DNA from: Ruegeria_B marisflavi
Lineage (GTDB): Bacteria; Pseudomonadota; Alphaproteobacteria; Rhodobacterales; Rhodobacteraceae
Assembly: GCF_025673445.1 (NCBI RefSeq)
Contig: NZ_JAOVQN010000004.1
Location: 189,986 to 253,985, forward strand
Direction of reading: 5' to 3'
DNA: 64,000 bases
Shown: in pieces, positions 7,993-16,100 of the stretch
How the letters are laid out: each line of letters begins with the position of its first letter
Position numbering within the stretch: the first letter of the stretch is position 1
Position numbers and translations under genes: made by a program
Notes under the pieces: generated by a model
Database searches by the model: none
Seen by the model: the letters and a program-made list of their open reading frames with translations, nothing else
Told to the model about the DNA's origin: nothing

Positions 7993-8751
7993 TCAATCCC
8001 GAGACGGGCTGTCCAGCCGGACCTGACCGCGGTCGCGCAGATAGGGCAACCGCGCCTGCGCCGCCGTGATCCGTGCCTTGTCCAGATCCGCAAACAGGAT
8101 CTCGGGTTCGTAACCGGCCCGCGCCGCTTCGGTCCCGTTTGGGGCCGCGATCACGCTGTGGCCAAGGTAACGCAGACCGTTTTCGACCCCGGCGCTGTTG
8201 GCATAGGCGAGGTAGACGCCGTTTTCATAGGCCCGGGTCGGGATCATGCGCTCGGCAACCCAGCCCCATTCAGCGCCCAGACCGGACACATGCCGGACGG
8301 TTTCGGGAAACTCAGCGTCATAGCAGATCAGCGTCGCGATCCGGAAACCCGCCCATTCGAACAGTTGGCAGCCCGCACCCGCTGAGAATTGCGCACGCTC
8401 AAATCCTGGCGGGATTGCCAGCTTGCGATGGTGGCCCAGGATCTGTCCACCTGGCCCGACACACAGAGCCGCGTTGTAGACCTTTCCGCCTTCGCGTTCG
8501 GCATAGCCGCAATGGATGGCAAGCCCATGCGCGCTCGCCAGCCGTGACAATGTTGCAAGGGTCGGGCCGTCGCGCGGTTCGGCCCGGTCGCTGTCATGCG
8601 CGCCAATGTTATAACCGCAGGCGAACAGCTCTGGCAGCAGCACCAGATCGGCGCCTTTGGCCACGATCCCGGGCAGGGCATCCGACAGCCATCCCATACG
8701 CGCCCGAACCCCGTCGAGCTCTGCGGGCGGCTGTGCCACGGCCAGTCGCAT
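7993..8751 (-). CDS. carbon-nitrogen hydrolase (nitrilase superfamily)
   Basis: A 252-residue amidohydrolase of the nitrilase superfamily with the full catalytic triad: Glu41 in LLPELFACGYN, Lys109 in HHRKLAIPPG and Cys142 in TLICYDAEFPE. The family splits non-peptide C-N bonds such as amides or N-carbamoyl groups; the nearest functional groups are N-carbamoylputrescine amidase-like and aliphatic amidases. The start lies 1 base from the stop of the upstream M24 gene on the same strand, so they form a two-gene operon, which suggests consecutive hydrolytic steps on one nitrogen compound. Confidence 0.9.
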   Translation of the reverse strand: MRLAVAQPPAELDGVRARMGWLSDALPGIVAKGADLVLLPELFACGYNIGAHDSDRAEPRDGPTLATLSRLASAHGLAIHCGYAEREGGKVYNAALCVGPGGQILGHHRKLAIPPGFERAQFSAGAGCQLFEWAGFRIATLICYDAEFPETVRHVSGLGAEWGWVAERMIPTRAYENGVYLAYANSAGVENGLRYLGHSVIAAPNGTEAARAGYEPEILFADLDKARITAAQARLPYLRDRGQVRLDSPSRD

Positions 8752-8752
8752 C

Positions 8753-9910
8753 TTACCCCTCCGTCACCATGATCTCGCGCGGGTAATTGGTCAGGTATTC
8801 ACAACCGGTTTCGGTCACCACGATACTGTCGCCGATCCGGCCCGCCGTGACCCCGTCGACCGAGATCCCGCCATCCACCGCAAAGGTCATGCCCGCCTGC
8901 AACACGGTCGTATCGCCTTCTTTCAGTTCCGGTGCCTCAAGGCAGGCAACACCGATTGAGCGACCGGTCCGGTAACCCGTGGCATAGCCGCGTTCCGCGT
9001 AGACCGCATTGGCCGCAGCGGCCACATCCTGAGCCAGAACGCCGGGGCGGATCGCGGCAATGGCTGCCTGCTGGGCGTCAATCGCCGCCTGTTGCACACG
9101 GGCCGCGACATCAGTGATTTCGGCCACGTGGAACATGCGGTCAAAGCCCAGTTTGTACTGCTTGAACTGGGCCATGTTGCAGAAACAGAAATAGACCGGG
9201 TCGGCGCGGTCATAGGTCTTTACCGAGGCGCGCCGGTGTACCATCGACGTGTCAGAGCCGCTTTGTACAATCTGAAGATTGTGGATCATCGGCGATACGA
9301 AGCGCTCCCATCCCCGATCGGTCAGGAACCCGGCGGCCTTTCGGGTTCCGGCCTCGATGATCACGAGCGCGCTTTCATATTCCTGCCGACCGATCCGCAA
9401 GGAGCCATGGGCCGCAGCCATCATTGCGCCGGCAATCTCGCCAGCCTGTCGCATCACCTCGATTTCCAGCGGCGATTTGATCATCCGAAAGGCGCCCAGC
9501 ACCGGGCCGATGTCCTTTAGAGGGACACTTGGATAACGTTCGTCCAGGTAATTGCGCACCAGCGCCGGGACGTGCTGCCGCTCCACCCAAATCCCGGATG
9601 GTTTCTCGGGTAGCGCGCCTGACAAGGCGCGCGCCCAGGTTCTTTGGCCAGCGTCTTCCCAGGTCCGGACATCCGCGACCCATGTCATCTCGCTCACCAT
9701 CTCGCTTTCCATCAGCGGGGTGATGATAACCGGGTCACTCTCTGCCGCCACCACCAGCATGGTGGGCCGCCCGAACTCGATGCCAAGATAGCCCCAGAAC
9801 CCTGCCAGATAGGCGATCGAACTTTCCTCGGTGAAGACCGCATGCGAGATCCCCAGCTCGCGTATGCGGTCTTGTAGGCGTGCGGTCCTGAGCCTTGCCT
9901 CGTCCAACAT
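8753..9910 (-). CDS. creatinase/ectoine-hydrolase-like M24 protein lacking the metal-ligand set
   Basis: A 385-residue pita-bread-fold protein: a creatinase N-domain (about 1-140), then an M24 domain (about 145-380). In active M24 aminopeptidases two Asp, one His and two Glu bind metals. Here the aligned positions look replaced: the first Asp region reads YFCFCNMAQF, the second reads KLGFDRMF, GHGIG is GRSIG (316-320), IEPGIY is VDGGIS (345-350), and the last Glu is Gly in GRIGDSIVV. His225 in SGSDTSMVHRR is kept, matching the catalytic His of metal-free creatinase. A non-metal amidinohydrolase or ectoine-type ring hydrolase is more likely than a peptidase. It is the first gene of an operon with the nitrilase. 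Confidence 0.82.
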   Translation of the reverse strand: MLDEARLRTARLQDRIRELGISHAVFTEESSIAYLAGFWGYLGIEFGRPTMLVVAAESDPVIITPLMESEMVSEMTWVADVRTWEDAGQRTWARALSGALPEKPSGIWVERQHVPALVRNYLDERYPSVPLKDIGPVLGAFRMIKSPLEIEVMRQAGEIAGAMMAAAHGSLRIGRQEYESALVIIEAGTRKAAGFLTDRGWERFVSPMIHNLQIVQSGSDTSMVHRRASVKTYDRADPVYFCFCNMAQFKQYKLGFDRMFHVAEITDVAARVQQAAIDAQQAAIAAIRPGVLAQDVAAAANAVYAERGYATGYRTGRSIGVACLEAPELKEGDTTVLQAGMTFAVDGGISVDGVTAGRIGDSIVVTETGCEYLTNYPREIMVTEG

Positions 9911-10056
9911 CCCGACCGTCCCTCCTCCGGTTGGTTTCAGACCCTTCTTGGATCTGTCTAACCGGACAAAGGCGCAGCAACAGCGCCGGAACCGACCAAT
10001 AATGTCGGGTTCGGCCCCTTCCCGGCCCTGTCAGGGGAAAGGTCAGCGAATGATGC

Positions 10057-10869
10057 TCAACTGCCGTAGGTTGGGTGAAACTTGCCGCCAGGCGACAGGG
10101 TAAAGATGTCGACCCCATCCGCTGTGACCCCGACCGAATGTTCGAACTGGGCCGACAGCGACTTGTCCCGGGTGACGGCTGTCCAGTCATCGGCCAGCGT
10201 CTTGGTTTCGGGGCGGCCGAGGTTCACCATCGGTTCGATGGTAAAGAACATACCTTCTTCCAGCACCGGACCCGTTCCGGGGCGGCCATAGTGCAGCACG
10301 TTGGGCGGTGCGTGGAACACCTGTCCCAGGCCATGCCCGCAGAAATCGCGCACCACGGACATGCGGTGCGCCTCGACATAGGCCTGAATCGCATGGCCGA
10401 TATCGCCAAAGGTGTTGCCGGGCTTGACCATCTCGATTCCCTTGAACAGGGCGTCATGGGTGACCTGGATCAGCCGTTCGGCCTTGCGCGGCAGTTTGCC
10501 CGCCACGTACATCCGACTGGTGTCGCCGAACCAACCATCGACGATCACGGTCACGTCGATGTTCAGTATGTCGCCATCGTTCAGCCGCTTGTCGCCGGGA
10601 ATTCCGTGGCAAACCACATGGTTGACCGAGATGCAGCTGGCGTGCTGATAGCCCTTGTAGCCGATGGTTGCAGATTTTGCACCGGCCGCTTCGACCATTT
10701 CGGTGATGATGCGATCGATCTCGCCCGTGGTCTGGCCCGGAAACACATGCGCGGCTATGTCGTCCAGAACACGCGCCGCAACCGCCCCGGCCGCGTGCAT
10801 GCCAGCAAAGTCTGCGGTTTCATAAATGCGGATGCCATCCCTTGTCAGGCGGCCACGATGCTCTTTCAT
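10057..10869 (-). CDS. map: type I methionyl aminopeptidase
   Basis: A 270-residue enzyme that removes N-terminal methionine from nascent proteins. The five metal ligands are visible: two Asp in NIDVTVIVDGWFGDTSRM, His in GHGLGQVFH, Glu in FTIEPMV and Glu in QFEHSVGVT. The start at 10869 (MKEHRGRLTRDGI) matches the usual length for type I enzymes; an upstream frame to 10950 is unsupported. It contrasts with the neighbouring M24 gene, which has lost these residues. Transcribed leftwards, 86 bases after sfsA. Confidence 0.95.
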   Translation of the reverse strand: MKEHRGRLTRDGIRIYETADFAGMHAAGAVAARVLDDIAAHVFPGQTTGEIDRIITEMVEAAGAKSATIGYKGYQHASCISVNHVVCHGIPGDKRLNDGDILNIDVTVIVDGWFGDTSRMYVAGKLPRKAERLIQVTHDALFKGIEMVKPGNTFGDIGHAIQAYVEAHRMSVVRDFCGHGLGQVFHAPPNVLHYGRPGTGPVLEEGMFFTIEPMVNLGRPETKTLADDWTAVTRDKSLSAQFEHSVGVTADGVDIFTLSPGGKFHPTYGS

Positions 10870-10955
10870 CGGTGCGAGGCTCCATCTGTTGCGCGCGGTG
10901 CCCTGTTTACGCTGCTTGTGCAGAAAGTGCCAGTGGCCGCAGCGTCGCAATATGT

Positions 10956-11660
10956 TCAGAGCATATCCGCAATTTCGATCCTTTCAGGAGAGATATGGGT
11001 GGTTATTATCAGCTTTTCCACTCCTTGCGCTTGGGCCATTTCAAAGGCACGTGCGTAGGTCGGGTCGATATCGACGGCCAGGGCGAAGCGGTGGCAATCG
11101 GTGCGCTGCACAAGATAGAGCATGATTGCCCGGTGCCCTTTTCGCGCCATTTTTGCCAATTCTTCCAAGTGCTTGGATCCTCTCGCCGTGACGCTGTCGG
11201 GAAATTCGGCCAGACCAGGTTGGCGGGAGAGGGTTACGCTTTTGACCTCGACATAGGCATCGGGCAGGTCGGGGCCGGACAAGAGAAAGTCGATGCGGCT
11301 GTTTGTACCGTATTTGACCTCGGAATTGACCGTTTTGTACATGGCCAGAGCGGGCAATGTTCCGTTTTGTAACACCTCGCGCAGGGCGCGATTGGGCACC
11401 GAAGTGTCGACACCGGTAAAATTCCCGTCCTCGTGATCGACCAGCCGCCAGCCGAATTTCAGCTTTTTCTTCGGGTCGTCATTCGGCTCCAGCCAGATCT
11501 TCATTCCCGGTTCGGCCAGCCCCATCATGGACCCTGGATTGGCGCAATGGGCGGTCACCTCGCGGCCGTCCTCCAGCCGGCAATCGGCGAGAAAGCGTTT
11601 GTAGCGGCGGATCAGGCGGGCGGGGACAAGCGGGGTGGCAAACTGCATGACCCTTCGCAT
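10956..11660 (-). CDS. sfsA: SfsA family DNA/RNA nuclease-like protein
   Basis: A 234-residue SfsA protein ('sugar fermentation stimulation'). Family features are RLIRRYKRFLADC near the N-terminus, VTAHCANPGSMMGL around residue 37-50, YGTNSRIDFLLSG and YVEVKSVTLSR in the middle, and EFPDSVTARGSKHLEEL. The middle PD-(D/E)xK-like elements suggest nucleic-acid binding or cleavage; the physiological role in alphaproteobacteria is not settled. The order sfsA-map on the same strand recurs in related genomes from memory. Confidence 0.93.
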   Translation of the reverse strand: MRRVMQFATPLVPARLIRRYKRFLADCRLEDGREVTAHCANPGSMMGLAEPGMKIWLEPNDDPKKKLKFGWRLVDHEDGNFTGVDTSVPNRALREVLQNGTLPALAMYKTVNSEVKYGTNSRIDFLLSGPDLPDAYVEVKSVTLSRQPGLAEFPDSVTARGSKHLEELAKMARKGHRAIMLYLVQRTDCHRFALAVDIDPTYARAFEMAQAQGVEKLIITTHISPERIEIADML

Positions 11661-11687
11661 ATCGCAGCCCCGCCCGGTTGCAAAGGG

Positions 11688-12443
11688 TCAGGCCACGCCC
11701 GCCATTACCCCGCCATCGACATCCCAGATCGCGCCGGTGACCCAGGCGGTATTGTCCGACAGCAGATGCTGAATGGTGGCTGCCACATCTGCCGGTCGGC
11801 CGACACGCCCGATCGGGTGAAAGCTGTCAAAGCCACCGGTCAGCGTTGCCTCGATCTGTTCCGGCTCAATGAAGGCGCCATAGATCGGCGTGACCACCAC
11901 CGCCGGAGAGACCGCGTTTGCCCGGATGCCATGCGGCGCCAGTTCCATCGCCAGATGCTGGGTCAGCGCGTGCAGACCGGCCTTGGCCATGGAATAGGCC
12001 GAGGACGGCGTGGTGCGCACGGCCTGTTTGGCCCACATAGAGCCGATATTCACGATCGCGCCGCCGCCATTGGCCACCATGTTGCGCGCCACCGCCTGGG
12101 TCAGCAGAAAGGTGGCCCGGTTCAGGTTCATGTAGCGGTCATAGTCGGCGGCCTCATGCTCCAGAAACGGTTTCGGCGCAAAGATACCGGCGGCGTTGAC
12201 CAGACCGTGGATATGGCGGGGTTCTGCACCGATGCGGGTGATCAATGCCTCGACAGCGGCGGTATCGTTCAGGTCGGTGCGGATGATGTCTGCCGCCGCG
12301 CCAAGCTCGGCCTTGGCCGCCGCGAGCTTGGCCGCAGACGATCCGACCAGCGTGACATGGCCGCCCGCGGCCACGATGCGCCGGGCGGTTTCAAGGCCCA
12401 TGCCGCTGGTGCCGCCGATGATCAGGGTGGTTTTATCGTTCAT
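11688..12443 (-). CDS. short-chain dehydrogenase/reductase (SDR)
   Basis: A 251-residue classical SDR. The Rossmann motif is GGTSGMGLE (residues 10-18), NAAG follows near residue 87, and the catalytic Ser-Tyr-Lys is IGSMW ... YSMAKAG near residues 138-158. The C-terminus WDVDGGVMAG is normal. No substrate can be assigned. It is divergent from a TetR regulator at 12553 across two matching operator-like repeats, so it is probably the main target of that regulator. Confidence 0.9.
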   Translation of the reverse strand: MNDKTTLIIGGTSGMGLETARRIVAAGGHVTLVGSSAAKLAAAKAELGAAADIIRTDLNDTAAVEALITRIGAEPRHIHGLVNAAGIFAPKPFLEHEAADYDRYMNLNRATFLLTQAVARNMVANGGGAIVNIGSMWAKQAVRTTPSSAYSMAKAGLHALTQHLAMELAPHGIRANAVSPAVVVTPIYGAFIEPEQIEATLTGGFDSFHPIGRVGRPADVAATIQHLLSDNTAWVTGAIWDVDGGVMAGVA

Positions 12444-12453
12444 GAGATGATTC

Positions 12454-12523
12454 CCTATCTACTGATAGGTAGGTAAATTGACATTGGCACGGGCAATTGC
12501 AACCCCTATCTATAGGTAGGTAG
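12454..12523. promoter_or_regulatory. paired TetR-type operators between the SDR and TetR genes
   Basis: Two copies of a shared pattern, CCTATCTA followed within 0-3 bases by a TAGGTAGGTA run, lie at 12454-12475 and 12505-12522. In the first the arms CCTATC/GATAGG are separated by TACT; in the second CCTAT/ATAGG are separated by CT. A TTGACA lies between them at 12478-12483. The layout suits autorepression by the TetR protein and repression of the divergent SDR gene. Confidence 0.65.
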
Positions 12524-12552
12524 AAATATTCCGATCACGAAAGCGCGAGCAG

Positions 12553-13101
12553 ATGAGCCAACCCGACACGGTGACCCGCATTCTGGACAGTGCAGAGCGA
12601 CTGGCGCGGCAGGGCGGCTATAACGCCTTCAGCTTTCGCCAGATCGCCGCCGAAATCGGCGTGAAACCGGCCAGCATCCACTATCACTTTGCCACCAAGG
12701 AGGATCTGGGGGCCGCCCTGGCGGAACGCTATGCCGACAGGTTCCTCAAGGCGCTGGGCGACCCCGAGGAAGGAGACCCGCCGCAATTGCTGCTGCGCTA
12801 TATCGACGCCTATCGCGCGGCGCTGGTCACGGATCAACTGATGTGCCTGTGCGGCATGTTCGGGGCCGAGATCGGCTCGCTGCCGGACCCCGTGGCGCGG
12901 CAGACGCGCGGGTTCTTTGAGCGCAATCTGGCATGGCTGGAACACGTTTTTGCCCGCGCGAACAGGGCTGCGCCGGACAGTTCCGCCGCTCGCACCATCG
13001 CCACGCTCGAAGGTGGGATGATCCTGGCACGCGCCATGGGAGACATGGCGCTGTTTGACAAAAGTGTCCGCGCGCTGAGCGCGGAAATGCAGGTGGAGTG
13101 A
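12553..13101 (+). CDS. TetR/AcrR-family transcriptional regulator
   Basis: A 182-residue regulator. The N-terminal helix-turn-helix reads SAERLARQGGYNAFSFRQIA then EIGVKPASIHYHFATKEDLG (about 15-55), the typical TetR pattern ending in YHFxxKExL. The C-terminal half is a ligand-binding all-helical domain with paired Cys in LMCLCGMFGAEIGSLP. It is divergent from the SDR gene and faces two operator-like repeats, so it most likely represses itself and the SDR gene. Confidence 0.92.
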   Translation: MSQPDTVTRILDSAERLARQGGYNAFSFRQIAAEIGVKPASIHYHFATKEDLGAALAERYADRFLKALGDPEEGDPPQLLLRYIDAYRAALVTDQLMCLCGMFGAEIGSLPDPVARQTRGFFERNLAWLEHVFARANRAAPDSSAARTIATLEGGMILARAMGDMALFDKSVRALSAEMQVE

Positions 13102-13168
13102 CGCTGCTCTCTTGCAGGCGGGCACAGGACCGATATTTTCGGTTCACAATTCAGGGAAAGGGCCCATC

Positions 13169-13891
13169 ATGCCAAACCCAACTGCCGCCATGCTGGTCAT
13201 CGGGGACGAGATCCTGTCGGGCCGCACCCGTGATGCCAACATGTACCATCTGGCCGGGGAACTGACCAAGCACGGGATCGACCTGAAAGAGGTGCGCGTC
13301 GTCAGCGACGACTCCGCTGCTATCGAGGCGGCGGTCAAGGCCCTATCCGACCGGTTCGATCACGTGTTTACCAGCGGAGGTATCGGACCCACCCATGACG
13401 ACATCACCGCCGACTGCATCGCCCGTGCTTTTGGTGACCATATCGACATCCGGGACGATGCGCGCGCCTTGCTTGAAGCGCATTACCAGCGCACCGGGCT
13501 GGAGTTGAACGCTGCGCGCCTGCGCATGGCGCGTATCCCGGACAGCGCCACGCTGATCGACAACCCGGTCAGCACCGCGCCTGGGTTCACCATCCGCAAC
13601 GTGCATGTGATGGCGGGTGTGCCCAGCGTGTTCCAGGCGATGGTGGCGAGCGTCCTGCCGACACTGACCGGAGGTCAGCCGCTGTTGTCGCAGACCCTGC
13701 GCATCGACCGGGGCGAAGGCGACATCGCCGAGACGCTGAGCCAATTGGCGGCGGATTTTCCGGACCTGTCCATCGGGTGCTATCCGTTCCAGATCAACGG
13801 GGCGTTTGGCGCCAACGTGGTGGTGCGCGGCACCGATGGCGCCCGGGTCGATGCCGCGGTGACCCGGCTGGCGCGGGAGAGCGCGCAATGA
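13169..13891 (+). CDS. CinA-like molybdopterin-binding (MoCF) domain protein
   Basis: A 240-residue protein consisting of the N-terminal MoaB/Mog-like domain of CinA (competence/damage-inducible protein A). Diagnostic runs are MLVIGDEILSGRTRDANM, TSGGIGPTHDDITAD and a C-terminal FQINGAFGANVVVRG. The C-terminal nicotinamide-nucleotide deamidase (PncC) domain is absent, as in many alphaproteobacteria, where stand-alone versions may act as ADP-ribose pyrophosphatase-like enzymes. The start at ATG 13169 follows an AGGGAAAGGG stretch. First of a four-gene run joined by ATGA overlaps. Confidence 0.9.
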   Translation: MPNPTAAMLVIGDEILSGRTRDANMYHLAGELTKHGIDLKEVRVVSDDSAAIEAAVKALSDRFDHVFTSGGIGPTHDDITADCIARAFGDHIDIRDDARALLEAHYQRTGLELNAARLRMARIPDSATLIDNPVSTAPGFTIRNVHVMAGVPSVFQAMVASVLPTLTGGQPLLSQTLRIDRGEGDIAETLSQLAADFPDLSIGCYPFQINGAFGANVVVRGTDGARVDAAVTRLARESAQ

Positions 13892-14613
13892 CGCCTGACT
13901 GGTTCGCGGTGGTGGATGCCACCTGGCCCGCTGCGGGTCGCGAGACGCGCGGGAACCTGTTGCTGCGCGAGGGGCGCGGTGGGGGCAAGCGGGTCTCGGC
14001 CGCCTCGGCGCTGGGTCCGGTCAGCGCAGGCGAGATCGACGCGGCCGAGGACGCGATGCGCGCCATGGGCCAGCAGCCGCTGTTCCAGTTGCGGCCCGGG
14101 GACGAGGCGCTGGATGCGGAGCTGGCGCGCCGGGGCTATGACGTCATCGACCCGGTCAATATCTATGCCATCGCCACCGAGCGGCTGACCGATATCCCGA
14201 TCCCGCGCGTGACCGTCTTTGCCCTGTGGGAGCCGCTGGCCATCATGCGAGAGCTGTGGGCCGAGGGCGGCATCGGCCCCGGACGGCTGGCGGTGATGGA
14301 CCGGGTCACCGGGCCCAGGACCGGCCTGCTGATGCGGCATCGGGACAAGCCGGGCGGGGTGGCCTTTGTCGCCATCCATGACGGTGTCGCCATGCTGCAT
14401 GCGCTGGAGATCCCGCCGCACCAGCGTCGGCAGGGGTTGGGCCGATGGGCGATGCGCGGCGCGGCCTTTTGGGCGATGGACAACGGCGCGCACACGCTTA
14501 GCGTGGTCTGCACCAAGGCGAACGAGGGCGCCAACGCGCTCTATCGCTCTCTGGGCATGGAGATTGTCGGAGAGTATCACTATCGCCTTTTGGAGGAGAA
14601 AGAGACCGCATGA
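13888..14613 (+). CDS. GNAT-family N-acetyltransferase
   Basis: A 241-residue protein with a C-terminal GNAT domain. The acetyl-CoA pyrophosphate-binding motif A reads PPHQRRQGLGRWAMRGA near residues 174-190, followed by VCTKANEGANALYRSLGM (motif B) and a final beta strand ending EYHYRL. The N-terminal ~100 residues are less conserved. The acyl acceptor is unknown. The start overlaps the CinA-like stop by 4 bases and the stop overlaps the next gene by 4, so it lies inside a translationally coupled operon. Confidence 0.87.
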   Translation: MTPDWFAVVDATWPAAGRETRGNLLLREGRGGGKRVSAASALGPVSAGEIDAAEDAMRAMGQQPLFQLRPGDEALDAELARRGYDVIDPVNIYAIATERLTDIPIPRVTVFALWEPLAIMRELWAEGGIGPGRLAVMDRVTGPRTGLLMRHRDKPGGVAFVAIHDGVAMLHALEIPPHQRRQGLGRWAMRGAAFWAMDNGAHTLSVVCTKANEGANALYRSLGMEIVGEYHYRLLEEKETA

Positions 14614-15182
14614 CCGACCAGACCCGACCCACCGCGCTGGACCTGCCGATGGTGGACCCGCTGCCACCCGAGACGCAGAAGTATTTCGACATCTGCGTCG
14701 AGAAGCTGGGCATGGTGCCCAATGTGCTGAGGGCCAACGCGTTCGACATTGCCAAGCTCAATGCCTTTACCGTGATGTATAACGATCTGATGCTGGCACC
14801 CAGCGGTCTGAGCAAGCTGGAGCGCGAGATGATCGCGGTTGTGGTTTCGTCGATCAACAAGTGTTTCTACTGCCTGGTCGCGCATGGCGCTGCCGTGCGG
14901 CAGTTGTCGGGCGATCCGAAACTGGGTGAGATGCTGGTGATGAACTATCGCGTGGCGCCGCTGGATGCGCGTCAGCGGGCGATGCTGGATTTCGCCGCCA
15001 AGATGACCACCGCCAGCGCGGAAATCGAGGAAGAGCATCGTCAGGCCCTGCGCGATGTGGGTTTCAGCGACCGCGACATCTGGGACATCGCCAATGTGGC
15101 CGGGTTCTTCAATATGTCGAACCGGGTGGCCAGCGCCACGGCCATGGTGCCCAACGACGAGTATCATTCGCAATTCCGATGA
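14610..15182 (+). CDS. AhpD-like peroxidase-related / carboxymuconolactone decarboxylase-fold protein
   Basis: A 190-residue protein of the peroxidase-related AhpD/CMD superfamily. The redox centre is CFYCLVAHG: Cys85, Cys88 and His92, the CxxCxxxH of AhpD that reduces disulfides or peroxides through a thiol relay. The N-terminal region (KLGMVPNVLRANA) is typical of the 'uncharacterised peroxidase-related' subgroup. Cytoplasmic. The start and stop both overlap neighbours by 4 bases, tying it to the GNAT and OmpA genes, though no common pathway is evident. Confidence 0.9.
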   Translation: MTDQTRPTALDLPMVDPLPPETQKYFDICVEKLGMVPNVLRANAFDIAKLNAFTVMYNDLMLAPSGLSKLEREMIAVVVSSINKCFYCLVAHGAAVRQLSGDPKLGEMLVMNYRVAPLDARQRAMLDFAAKMTTASAEIEEEHRQALRDVGFSDRDIWDIANVAGFFNMSNRVASATAMVPNDEYHSQFR

Positions 15183-16099
15183 TCCGCTGGCTCGCCCTCT
15201 GCGCGGCGCTTGCCGCGTCTCCGGCATTGGCGCAGGAGTTTGACCTGAGCCTGCCGCAGGGCAGCCGTCAGTTGACCGAGCGCATTCGCGTGCTCGACAG
15301 CTATGACCTGCCGACGGGTGTCTGGGCGAACGGTGTTCTGCCGGTTCAGGCCCTGGAGGGCCGGGTCGAGAAACGAAGCTGGCGGATCAGCGTCGGGTCG
15401 AAGACCACGCTCCAGATTCTGGCGCCGCTGCGCGACCAGATCCTGGAGGCGGGTTTTGACGTGCTGCTCGACTGTGCCGCGCAGACCTGCGGCGGGTTCG
15501 ACTTCCGCTTTGCAACCGAGGTGATCCCAAGCCCCGACATGTATGTGGCCGTGCGCGATTTCCGGTTTCTTTCGGCCATGCGGGGGGACGAGGCGCTGAG
15601 CCTGCTGGTCAGCCGCAATCCGCCCGATGCCTATGTGCAGCTGATCCGGGTGTTCCCGACCGCCGCGCCGGAGGCCGAGGATGAAACCATCGTCGCGCCG
15701 GCACAGGCACAAGGTCCGGCGCCGATAGACATGCTGGGGCGGCTCCAGTCCCGTGGCCGGGTCATCCTGTCGGGTCTCGATTTCGGCACCGGGGCCGGTG
15801 CATTGGGCGAAGGTCCGTTTGACGTGCTGGGCGAGCTGGCGCAGATACTTGCGGCTGATCCGGCCCTGCATCTGGCGCTGGTGGGGCACACGGATAATGT
15901 AGGTAGCCTCGATTCCAACATCGACCTCAGCCGCCGTCGGGCCGAGGCGGTGCGTGACCGCATGATCGAGCAATATGGCATCGCGGCAGACCGGCTTCTG
16001 GCGCAGGGGGCGGGGTATCTCGCGCCGATTGCAAGCAACCTTACCGCTGAGGGTCGCGACGCCAACCGCCGGGTCGAGGCGGTACTGCTGGCACACTAG
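15179..16099 (+). CDS. OmpA-family outer-membrane/periplasmic protein
   Basis: A 306-residue secreted protein with a clear signal peptide (MIRWLALCAALAASPALA, cut before QEF). The C-terminal ~115 residues form an OmpA peptidoglycan-binding domain: LALVGHTDNVGSLDSN, then LSRRRAEAVRDRMI and ANRRVEAVLL. The middle region has two cysteines (CAAQTC) likely to form a periplasmic disulfide. The N-terminal domain is not a beta-barrel I can recognise. The role is probably anchoring to the cell wall. It ends one base before the convergent hydrolase gene. Confidence 0.88.
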   Translation: MIRWLALCAALAASPALAQEFDLSLPQGSRQLTERIRVLDSYDLPTGVWANGVLPVQALEGRVEKRSWRISVGSKTTLQILAPLRDQILEAGFDVLLDCAAQTCGGFDFRFATEVIPSPDMYVAVRDFRFLSAMRGDEALSLLVSRNPPDAYVQLIRVFPTAAPEAEDETIVAPAQAQGPAPIDMLGRLQSRGRVILSGLDFGTGAGALGEGPFDVLGELAQILAADPALHLALVGHTDNVGSLDSNIDLSRRRAEAVRDRMIEQYGIAADRLLAQGAGYLAPIASNLTAEGRDANRRVEAVLLAH

Positions 16100-16100
16100 G

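Noticed and set aside
10075..11058. 327-codon open frame antisense to map
   Set aside because: The methionine aminopeptidase on the minus strand has all catalytic residues; the antisense frame has none of a known family.
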